Source: Amyelois transitella (lineage: Eukaryota; Arthropoda; Insecta; Lepidoptera; Pyralidae). Taken from it: 64,000 nt of DNA. Both the position numbers and the translations under genes were made by a program. The stretch is taken from contig NC_083526.1 of the NCBI RefSeq assembly GCF_032362555.1, positions 3,616,001 through 3,680,000 of the forward strand, given 5' to 3'. Numbering within the stretch: the stretch's first letter is position 1; each line of letters starts with the position of its first letter. Shown here in pieces: positions 23,061 through 35,300 of the stretch. The notes under the pieces are model-generated. The model saw only the letters and a list, made by a program, of their open reading frames with translations. It had not been told where the DNA came from and did not search any database.

Positions 23061-26000
23061 TATTTACCATAATTTCATCTTGTGATAAGATAGTGATAAA
23101 TTATCTCCGATAAGCGTTTCTTTTGATAATGAATTAGAATTACCTTTATCTGTTAATGATTGTTAGTTTTTGATTTTTCGATTGCATTGTGGGTTACCCG
23201 TTTAATTTTATTTGAGATTTGTTTGAATATTTTGAGTATGAAAGCATAAAGCTGTCATTATGAGTGCACAGCAACAATCCAGGATGCATGTATATCTTTC
23301 CCCTGAATTCATCGTAATATTCATGAAAACCTTATCTTAATCCCTGAAGTATCAACTGATAGTTTTCGAGAGCGATATGAGCTGTGGAATCATTTACAAA
23401 TTGTATACACAACATTTGATATGTATGTAGCAAATCCCTATGAAGAAAAATTGTAGTATATTAAGGTATGGGTACCTAGGTACCGTGATAGGGGAACTAC
23501 CGTGGTACTAGTGTCAAAGAACGAACCACAATATAAGTATTTCAAACTGTAACATCTGTTTATATTACATAAATATCTACCCATTTTAAAAAGATTTCCG
23601 TACATATTTTAAATTTTGGTCTCAGCTTTTGTCTTCAGAAATTATGAGGTAAGAAAATTGAAGTCGGTAAGTAATTTTAAAAACGTTTATTAAAATAATT
23701 TCAAATTATGTACAAAATGAACAAACTCAGTATCAAACTTGGTAATAAGCACCAATAACATTCCACAAGAATGATCAAATCATAAAACACGCCAATGTAT
23801 TAAACATTTTTCACAACAAAAAAATAGCCTAAGTACTTGTATTGCATTTTTAATAACATTTATTAATTTTAACCGAAAACAAAAATACACGTTTCTTTTT
23901 GTAGGAAGTACTCATTTCTATATTCTGTAACCGCCTTGATTAATTATGCCAACAAACAAATATACGTAAGAGTACTTGTGAATATTTAAATAATATATAT
24001 ATATATAAATTAAATAATATATATAAATTGGAAAAACTTATTGATAGTATATTAAATTAATGTGATGAGAAAAGAACAGAGTAGAGAAATGAAAGAGTTT
24101 GTAAATTCATGACAGTGTCTTTAAAGTTAGGAGAGCTTTGAAAGTTTGCGGACAGGTAACTAAGTGCAAAAAGTAATAATATAATATAAAATGATACAAA
24201 ATAGTGATATAATAGCAGTAACATAGAATGTCAACATTTTGAGCACGCTAAACAAAATTTATAACGTACCTAGTTTATTTGGTAATAGAAGGCCAATCAT
24301 CCGATACATATTTACAATATGTAAGTTGACAATGTATACACATAAAAATTTAGAATATATTATATAATGTAAGTAGACATAGCTTTGTTTATTCAATGCA
24401 TTATATTTATTTATTAATTATAATTATATTTATTAATATTATTCAAAAGGTCAAATTACAACGGCGTCAAAAATATAAAGGTACATTACAACCCACCCTT
24501 TAGTTTTCAGTACAAAGGTGCCCAGAACACTTGCTGCATTACCACGCTGGATAGCTATGGCCGTTCTTTGCACCAAAAACGAAACAGAGCAGGAGTCTCC
24601 AGTCTATTATATTATGTTATATTTAAGAGCAGGCCGCATAATTTGGAGGGCATTCATAAACGTCCACAAATGAATCTTCTTTCATAAAGATATGTTAATT
24701 CTCAAGAATAACAAATGAATTTAATGTGCTTTATTAATAAAAAACACGACCGATATAATTGCATTATCTCGTTAAACTTCATTATTTATAATATCAATAG
24801 GTAGGAAATAGGTATCTACTAACTATTAAGATATTTAATATATTATAAAACATTTTTTGTATTGCCACTAGTTTAGGCACTCTTTAAACGAAATGTGATA
24901 ATAATAAATTGATTTATGTAACAACTAAATGGATATTATACATAAAAAAAGCTAACAAACTAATCGTTGTCATGATCTTATGAGCAAATGAAAGTAAAAA
25001 TAAAAGCCATAAAAATTAGGTGAATTTACATTGAATGAAAGAAGGTAACCTACCCTACATTTTATATACAAAATATGTACATGTTGTAATTCTCAAAACG
25101 CTATTTATTTTGAAAAACGCGAATCAAGGCGACTTCTATCATAAATCTACATCACAGCAATTTTCGCCAAGCTAAAAATTTTATGATGACAATAATTTTT
25201 TATATCGGCCTCTTTCAGAGCTTTGATACATTATATTACCAGAAGGCTAATTTACGCTGAGACAGTATTTTAAAACAAATTACTTTGGTTTTTGTTTTGT
25301 CAATTATTCCTACTAAGATTGCACATTACTATATAATAAGATTTATGATCAGTCAATTAAATATAATTTTAATATAATATAATTATATATATAAACATTA
25401 ATATCGTATCGTATTAAAATTGCTATGGAATAGACATAACATGTAACTACAATAAAGTATGCTCTCGCGCCTTTTTGAAAAACGGCCAAGTGTGAGTCAT
25501 GAGTCGCGCACGAAGGATGCTGATCGACCAAAAATTGCTTAAAAATATGAAGAAATGCCATGCAATTTCTTTAGTTAAATAACACGCGTCTACCTGTAAC
25601 CATTCTTAATATTGAGCAAAAAATACGAAAAAAAAACACGTTTGTTGTATTGGAAACCCCTTAACGTATTTAGTATGTATTTGTTTTTATAGCGGCAAAA
25701 GAAATACATAAGTAATTTATAAAAAAAGGAGTTTTCTATCGGTCATGAGATACACCTGGTGACGGACAGACAGACAGCGGGGGTTTAATAATAACTCATT
25801 TTGTCCTTTTAGGTACGGAACATTAAAAAATGCTAATGGAAGCCTCTCAATGGATCTCTTTTACTGCTAAGTAGACAAATAGCTACCTATAGGAAGGTGA
25901 ATTATATTCCATATCTTATTCAAAATTTTTCTGGCGTTTTCAACGCTCAGCAAATATTTTTTGTTACCTTCGTTCAACTATAGATACACAGATGAAGGCA

Positions 26001-26315
26001 AAAATACACTCACTTTTATACGTCATTTTAAAGTAACATACAATTAAAAAATTGATCTTAATGTATTGCAATAAAACACAAAATCCTCAAATATAAAACT
26101 TTTGCTCATTATGAATTTTAGCTCAGCAGCTTTATATTTAAGCATTGTGTGCTTAAAAGAACAAAAAGATCCATTTTCGAACCGCGGGACCGATTTGTTT
26201 GTTTCGGATACTTCAACGGGATTGAGTCTATTAAATAGAAGTCAATGTTTTTTACAATCACATTGTCATATCGTCTGTGTCTGAGCGTAAATCCTCCCTC
26301 AGTGTTACTCATTCC
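23061..26315. other. AT-rich intergenic sequence
   Basis: Long runs of A/T and short ATATAT tracts (about 23990-24025) with no supported gene. About 25745-25830 holds a family C-like repeat tail (gacagacagacagcggg, ttaggtacggaacatt). The open frame at 25349-25561 has no motif. Confidence 0.4.
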
Positions 26316-26321
26316 TTTATT
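26316..26321 (-). terminator. Poly(A) signal AATAAA of MARCHF5
   Basis: AATAAA on the minus strand, about 20 bases past the stop codon at 26340-26342. It is the first canonical signal after the final exon. Confidence 0.6.
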
Positions 26322-26339
26322 TACATAAATAACTATAGC

Positions 26340-29300
26340 TTACACTGTCTGCTCAGTGTCGTCCCTAGTACTAGACATAGCGTCCGAAGTATTCATCGAA
26401 GTAACCGTTCTATACAATTTTAGGTTAGACTCTGTATAGTCTAGAATCTTCCTACTGGAATGTCGGATGTATAGCATTTGTTTATGGTATATTTTGAGGG
26501 CGCCTTTTATGGTTATATACGTTAGGCCACCCAGGATGGTCCTGTGTAAGTTGTTTTGTATGGACCTGAAGAAGATTTTGCCAATTATTGTGGATATAGT
26601 GGGGAGCAGCAGCGCTGAGCAGAATATTCGTGTTGGTGACAGGTGCGAGTTGCCGTTCTGGTTCTGGTTGTTGTTCTGGCCTGTCACGATGGCGCCACGG
26701 TCGCCTTCCACTCTGAAACATTGCTTCCTTTTTAATTTTCATTGTAATATGAGCTAAAACTTAGTTTATGCGACAGGAAGATTCAATTTTAACAGTGGGT
26801 CCCTGGCTTGGGAGTTTTTTATGCTTTAAAGATATAGCGGCGATTTTTTACACTGCTAAAATTCATATATCAAATTTTAATTCACACTATTTATTAAGGC
26901 TTAAAATTGGTTAGAAATAAAACTATCATCAAAAGGTCTTTATTTAGAAGGCATCTGTAGCGCAGCCATAGTCCCACGAACTAGAAAATTCTATTGACAG
27001 ATCCTACATTCTTTTTAAATTTTTTCAATATCAAACCAGCAGTTCGAATGTTATCGCGTAACAAACAAACAGATAAAATGTATTTTCATCCCCAAGTAGG
27101 TAAGTAGAAGATACAAAACAAAAATATAGTCGTTGAATTAGTATGTATCTCGTAACACAAGTCTAGAACTTAATTTATATTTTGCAATTAGTAAAAACAT
27201 GATAAACATATACATAACGATAATAATCTTCCTTGGCCGATTAATTTCATCACGAACAAAAATAAATACGATAGCTTTAACATGGTCAGTTAATAAGTTA
27301 ACCCCAATACTACGTAGCAAACAAAGTCCGCATACGAAAATCCTATCAGCTGATAATATTGACAAAACATGCAACCGTTTATCCACCGAGCAAGCAACTG
27401 GGAGAATATTTTATATTGTCATTATCCAATAGCAAATCGTTTGCAAATGTTAAACCAGAATAACATTTCTTGGCTATAAAAGAAATAGACAAGACATTAA
27501 CTCAAATAATACAAACAATTAACATCACGGCTCTTTCCCGAAGCGGTAAGTAGGCGGCATTTTTACAGCTGCACACTTCGTTCGCTACGTTCAAACTCTT
27601 TACATGCAATTTCTTCACATAGCCTTCTTTGCCGTGTGGTTCCCGGCACCAGAAAAAATAATAGGACCACTCTATCTATTTCCCATGGATGACGTAAAAG
27701 GCGACTAAGGGTAGGCTTATAAACTTGGGATTCTTGTTTTAGGCGATGGGCTAGCAACCTGTCACTATTTGAATCTCAATTCTATCTTAAAGCCAAATCG
27801 CTGAACGTGGCCTTTCAATCTTTACAAGACTGTTGGCTCTGTCTACCCCGCAAGGGATATAGACGTGATCATATGTATGTATGTATGTACATGAATATCC
27901 CATTTTATGTTTATGAATAGACCACAGATACCAAGAAGTTAGTTACAATAATAACTCTTTCATTTAGTAGGCGGTAAAAAATAGGAAACTTATATTGAGG
28001 CATGTAGCACATGTAAGTACATAAGTACTTCCTATTTTTCAACACAATTGCAGTGGGCCGGTCATGCGTAAACAAGCAGCTGTTTTTTTTTAAACAATCA
28101 CGCTAGACTTGGGTACGAAATTTATAAATCTAACAGTTTCGAAGAACTATTCAAAACCAGATAAATCTAACAGGAATCAAACCATAACGTACATTAATAG
28201 AGTACCTATACAGATCCACTACACACCTTCATTATTTTCAGTGTATGAAAATGAAGCGATATTTGTATGGGGCACATTCTAAATAAGTAATAAAGATCGT
28301 TTACGATCTTTTAGTGATAAAGTCACCTTTTGCTGCAATATTTTTTAATACATGTGAATATGCTGTAATTTATTATGGTGCAATAAAGAGTTATTGTATA
28401 TTTGTAAGTAAAACAATAAACATTTTTCCCAGACAACTGAAAAACATCTTTCCACTTCCCATGATCCCGACATACATTTTGTTTTTGCAAATTCAAGGTT
28501 TAGGGGACGTTCATTCATTATTGACCTAACCTTTCCCCGGAATTTCCCGACCCTAGTCTACATATTGTACCTACTTATATACAAAACTTAACATCCATAT
28601 GCATTAATTATACATTCAACATTCCTCAACAGCCCTTATTGCAATCACGAAGACAAAACAGACAGACAAAATAATTTTAAAGTACAAATACTTATAGTAC
28701 TCACCCGCCAAAAGGTAGTATATACGCCAACGCTGGTATCTTAGCACAGTACTTCCTCAAGAACAGAAGAACGGAGTCCTCCCAGTTGTACATCTTGGCG
28801 CTGATGAGGGTCACAGGTATGGTGGGGAGGAGGACCAGCAGCACCAGGGGGTCGGCTGACTCCATCATCTCCAGGCCCTCGCGGTGACCCACCACCTGGA
28901 ATTACAGGTTAGGGGTTCATAAGTCATCTTTCTGTCGTCATTGATCAGATGAGAAATATATTAAAAAAGACATAATTTTTTTAAATACTGAAAAAGGCTG
29001 CATGTATTTATCCCTCGTCGCAAGTCAATACGGCCACAGAGGTATTGAGAGGTTGCTAATCCTGTATTGCGTCTAATAGTAGAATCTCAAATTTATAAAC
29101 CTCTCTCTGGCAACTGGCACACCACGTTTTTTTCGCTAGTGCATGGCTGCAGTTCATACAGTTCTAGTCTAGATGGACAATCATGAAAGTTGCAATGGCT
29201 TGTACACTTTTCTTTGTGACCCATTGCAGTACGTAGCGTTGCGAAATGTGAATGAATTGACTGATATTTTCGTCCTGACACCAAACTCTCTTAAAGACGT

Positions 29301-32300
29301 TTCGATACATTAGTTGTCTTTTTTTAACTCGGTAAACCACAAAATGTAATTTTTTACAACACAATAAAAACGTTACAATTGAATGAGCTGGAAAGCGGAA
29401 AACAAATGCATAATGACAAAATTACATCCAATTGAGTTGTGAGAGAAAGTAGTAACGCCAAATCTATCGTCCTATTATGTAAGCCAAATAATACCTCACC
29501 GGTTGAATTATACAACTTAACATGTGCAATGGATATAGTTTTATTTGAAGACACTATATCACATACTAAAAACTACTGGGAGTCACACTAAGTCATACAA
29601 AATTCAGAAACGATACCTAAATGACCTTGATTTTTTTAAATTTCATTTCTTAGAAAGCCTAGTTCCTAGTTCGAAAACTCTAGAAAAATCCACAAAACTT
29701 CATTATTAAAATTTAACAATCACATATATAATTAACACAATTATAATAGCGTAGAATATAACACGACATGTGTGAAACAACAAATTCAAGTACAAAATTA
29801 TGAAACCAGTCGAAAACGAACTACAAAATCAAATAGTTTAACAACTAAAACAAAATGACTCATATTAAATTAACATAACTAGAATCTGCGCGATACTTGC
29901 CCCAAAACATGTTTATTGGCATTCAGACTGGGTTTTTAAACATTGTTTTCTATATATTCGCCTTTTACGACATCCATTCATGGGAACGAGATGGAGTGGT
30001 CCTATACTTTTTTTTTATTGGTGCCAGGAACCACACGGCACTTCTATCTATGTTTCAGCGAAACCCATGTTTCGGCTGTAACTTTATAAGTCAGCTTACC
30101 CTTTTTATATTTCTATAAGAATGAAGAAAAAAATCTTTCAAACAAAAATTAATATGAATAGGAATACATTTTGAAGAATAAGGAACTGAATCATGGATCA
30201 AGTCAACAAACACTGACGATCCTAGAATGTGACTGATTCTACTCTTTGATTACGAGTATTAATTCCGGAATTCCCCGCAATAGAAGGATCTAGCTCATTT
30301 AAACCATATCTATTTCTAATATCATAGTATTTGGATTTCCCGGAATCAGGCCACTGAGAAGTCCGGTTCGAAATTTAGATTTTGTATGCATGGAATAACG
30401 TGCTATCCATCTGTTATCTGCTAATTATGACGTCAAACAACCGATTTTGTTACGCACGTAAATTTTTGCGAGCACTTGCTAAGTACAATGAAATCCTTTA
30501 TTCACCTAATACGAATCCGTTATCTATACAAGCGATGATCCTACGTCAGGCTAAAACCGTTATGATTAACCCTATTTATATTTTACCGTAAATGCTCTTT
30601 GTGCCGAAAATTCGTGACGAGATAAAAGCATGTGTGAGTACCTGCTGTAGACTAGCTGTCATGTTAAAAGTAGTGACGAAGTCTACAATGTCATCTGTTA
30701 CTTAGAATTCAGCTTTCAAGTAGAGAAAGAGATCTTTAAATCAGTGCAAAATAAAATTTTTCCTTTTAAAAATAAATTGGGATATAAATAAAAACTTAAA
30801 TGGAAAAGAAAACATTAAAAATTAGTATGTCGCCTGGATAGCCCGTGTAAATAGGGCCTATCCTGCGGGGAGCTTAACCGAAAAGAAAAGTATGAGAAAA
30901 AGGAAATGGAAAAATATGATATTATTCAAGGCTAGACGACCGTATAACTAGGCAGTTTAAAAGGTACTCACCAACATCCACCGTGCAGAAGAAATCCTCG
31001 CAGTGAGACTGACCAGGGCTCTGGGAGGCTTCTAAGTTCTGCCGACCGGCTATTTGTAAAGTCCTTGAATAATACTGATTACACCAAATGTCTATGTTCA
31101 CTTCACAAATCGAAGTAGTATAATGACTAACGACTTAATAAAACTCATAAATTAACAGTTCCAGTCGAAGATCAATTAAAAGAACGGAGAAGATAAAAAT
31201 TCGGAAGATTCCGACATTAGAGATTTTGACACAATGTTTTTAAAAAGAAAAACAACACACTATCGCTCATGTGGCCAGTCAGACGCTAACCAAAGAGGCC
31301 TTCCGCATTAGGTTTTAGAAGGAGGTACCTCGCCACTACCTAGATGGTGCTAGCCTTGAATGAAAAACCTAAAGATATGGGTAAATAAAAATAAAAATGA
31401 AAAGATGGGACATATCGGTCCAACCATTCTCCCCGGCTTGGAAGTTCAAAGAACTTTCAAAGAAAAGAAAGTTGAAGTATATTAATTATTACAATATATG
31501 ATGAGAGAGAACACGGCTGAATTAAGAGACAATTCAACAATTAACGTAATTTAAAAATTATATTTTTAGGCAAATGAATTAAAGTTATTTATTGAGTTTA
31601 TAAATGATAAAATTTAACAACCGGTCTTTTATAACACCGTATTTTGTTTTTAACTAAGGCAACTCTGATAGTTTCATCATTGCCTGGATATAATTTTATA
31701 ATTAAACCTATAGGCCAAGTAAATGAAGCGAAGTGAATGAGATGAGACCCGAAATAAGTATTACTTTTTTTAAGTTTAAATCTTACGACAGTTCTAGCAT
31801 CTAATATCCCGAACTTTAGTTTCAGAATGTAAATAATTAAACCGAAACAAAGAAGTTTATCAGCTTTGATTAACTTTATATGCTTATGGAAATGTACACT
31901 GTGAACGACACGTAGTAAAAGTATTTCACATATTAAATGTGCCTTAATATTAATAACTGACACCTTCTTTTTGAAACGCAATACATAAATCGTAGTACGC
32001 AAAAGTTTCTCCCAGGAAGAAAAACGTTTAGAGAACTCATATAATACGAGCGATTCATTTTGATAAGTTAAAACATTGACTTTGAGTTCAGGTAAATAAT
32101 CCATATTTGGTGGGTTGATAAACCAAGGAAGGTAATTCCACCACAAGCTATTGGAAAGCAATAATTCAGCATATAGTATGACTGGGGCATTTACACCTTG
32201 AACATCGAATGAGCGAGCTACAATAGAGAGGATATTCCTCTTAGTACATTTATCATGTACATCGCAAACAGTAACAAACAACTTGTCATCACCAGGCTCC

Positions 32301-35300
32301 CACGCGAGACCTAACACCTTGGAAAAATTCCCCCCATTAGAAATATTCACCGTACTTCGGTGAAACTCGGGTAAGTGGGACAACAGCTCAGAAGAGTTGC
32401 TAGTCGACTTGACAAGGTCGAAAGATCCTGCCTTAAATAGGGAAACCAATTGTTTGGACAAAGAAACTACAATTTTATCATTAGGCACTGAATAAACTAA
32501 ATCGTCTATATGAAGCCTACTCTTAGAAGCAGCGACTGCTTCAGGAAACTCATGAGACGTACCCTCAGCTAACTGCTTAACAGTTCTCATAGTGAGATAA
32601 AGGCTTGACTTCAGTCCAAAAGGTAAAGGACTGAATTGAAAAGTATAAGTAGGTGGGAACGACTCATTGAATCGAAACAAAATACGCCAATATTTCCGAT
32701 CATTTTCGGGATTTATAATTTGTAAATACATTTGTTTCACATCAGCCGTCATAGCTATTGGAAACAATCGAAAATCAATAAGTAGTAAAAATAAGTCCGC
32801 CTGCAAATTAGGGCCAACGTAAAAGATATCATTCAGAGAAAGACCAGTATGCGTTTTAACGGTTGGATCTAAAACGATACGAGGCATAGGCTTGTCTGCA
32901 CGAATAACCGCGTGGTGAGGAATGTAATAGCCCTCAACATTTAAAGAAGATTGGGGAACTTCAGATAAATAGTCATTATCGATGTAATCTTGAATTACAG
33001 ATGTGTAATTCTCCCTTAACCCGGAAGTATGTTTAAATTTTCGCTCTAAAGCCATAAATCGACGAAGAGCAATAGCCCTTGAATTACCTAATTCTGAAGG
33101 CGTGCGACAGAACGGCAGAGGAATGGAATAGCGGCCACACTCGTCACGTGACACCGAAGATGTGAACAAATTTTCACATTCTGTTTCTTCCGGACTTAGA
33201 TATTTCATCAGCGGTATCTCCTCTAACTCCCAGAAATTCTGAAGGACATCGTTAAGAGCGAACCCAGTGAACGAAGTAACAGAGGATGTTTTGGGTACAT
33301 CACCCATTAAAACATAACCAAAGGTAGTCAATACAGCGGGTGGCGCGCTAGTGCCTGATTCAACTCTGTCACCTAGGTAAATATAGGGGAATAGCTGAGC
33401 GCCAAGGATTAAGTGTATATCCCCGGGAATGTTCCAGGTAAGGTCAGCCAAACAAATATTTTCTAAATGAGTAAAATCAGATTTATCAATAAAACAGGAT
33501 GGCAATTCATCCGTTAGACAATCAACCACTAATGCACTAATTTGGTATGACTGTTTGCTGTCTACACGAGACTCAATATTTAAAACAACATGCCCATGAA
33601 TAGGACGCGTTGACATACCAATTCCCTTAACAAAAGAATTACTTAATGGAATTATTGGTAAGTTCAATAATTTGCAAGTGTCGGTTGTTATAAGGTTATT
33701 CATTGAAGCATTATCAATCAAGCAATGAATCAACATCTTACTCGCATCCCTACCCTTGGCGTAGACCTGTGCCGTAGCTAGCAAAATAGCGCTCGAATGC
33801 ACTTTAGCATTAAAAGACATCGAAGCGGCATCGGTAAACAAAGATGACGTCACAGGGGCGGGTTGATACGGCGGGTTCTGCGCGCCACTGGCGGAGTTCA
33901 TACTCAGGTTCGAAACATTCTCTACGACCTGACAAGCGGGCCGCTGACTAGTGCACGCGCACTCGACTCGAGATGAAGAATCAGTTTTACCGACTTGCGA
34001 AGTTTGGAAATGAGTTTTGCTTTTAATAGCATTTTGCTCAGAATTATGTACTCTATCGAAATGCAACAAAGTATGGTGTCGCTTGTTACATAATCTGCAA
34101 ACAGCTGACGAATTACAATTGGAAACAGTGTGGTTTAATCCACAACAGTTAACACAACCGTTCTTAGATTTAATAAAATCATATCTACTTTTAGGTGAAT
34201 CTAAATTGCGGAAAGATGAACAGTGATACAACGCATGCTTATTGCCATGACAACAAGGGCATTTCTCAAGTGACACGGAATCAACAGTGTTGTCACAATG
34301 AGACAACAACGTGTACGTATTCTTCTTACGCGAGTTATTAGAAGACTGAGAAAGAGGTTTATTGACGTTCGAATTTTTAGAGCTTAAATTATTTGAACGT
34401 TGTAATATTTTAACTTGATCACGAATAAATGTAACTAAATCATCAGAGGAAGGTATTTCTTTCTCACGTACCGATAACTCGAAAGCTTGTACAGATTGAG
34501 TGTCTAAATTACGTAATGCACAATTGAGGAAAATAAAATCAGACAATTCCGAAATCCCTAACTGTTTTAATGCTAATATAGAAGCAGAGTATTTCTCAAT
34601 GAATATCTCTAAGCTCTGTGCAGTATAAGAAGTATTTTTCAAATCAAAAATATTAGACAAATAATGTGCACCTAGCGTGCGTTTGTCTTGGTATCGTTTA
34701 ACTAAGCTATCCCATATTATTCTATAGGTTTCGCCAGTAGGTACAATTCCGGCCGTGATCTTGAGGGCGTTGTGCGTTAATTTACCTATTAAATATTGCA
34801 CCCGCTGAGAATCTGACAATTGAGTATTATTATGTATGTTAGATTTGAATGACTCATAAAAAATAGGCCAGTTCTCAGTACGTCCATCGAAACTAGGGAT
34901 CTCAACGGCAGGAAGTTTAATATGAGTTTTTTGATTACATTTTGATACCGTGGGCTCCTTGACCTTGACCTCGTCATTCACGTTATTACGAACACGTTTG
35001 ATACGACAGTACAGATCGTCAAAGACGGCCAACTCTTGATAATTAGGAACAAATTTAGGGTTATCTTCCAGCATTAGCAAATTAATTTTATCAATTATTT
35101 TTTCAAAATTACCACGCAAATCGTCAATTGTCTCTGACGTGGCCATGAAACTTTCACAGGATTTTAATGTATAACTAGTAACCTTCTTTGAAAGTTCAAA
35201 TATATCACTAATACGGGAAAAAAGCATTTGTTTTTTAGAATTCAAAAGGGAAATTTCGGGATTATTCTCCATTACATCGGATAAAGCCATTATGGAGATA

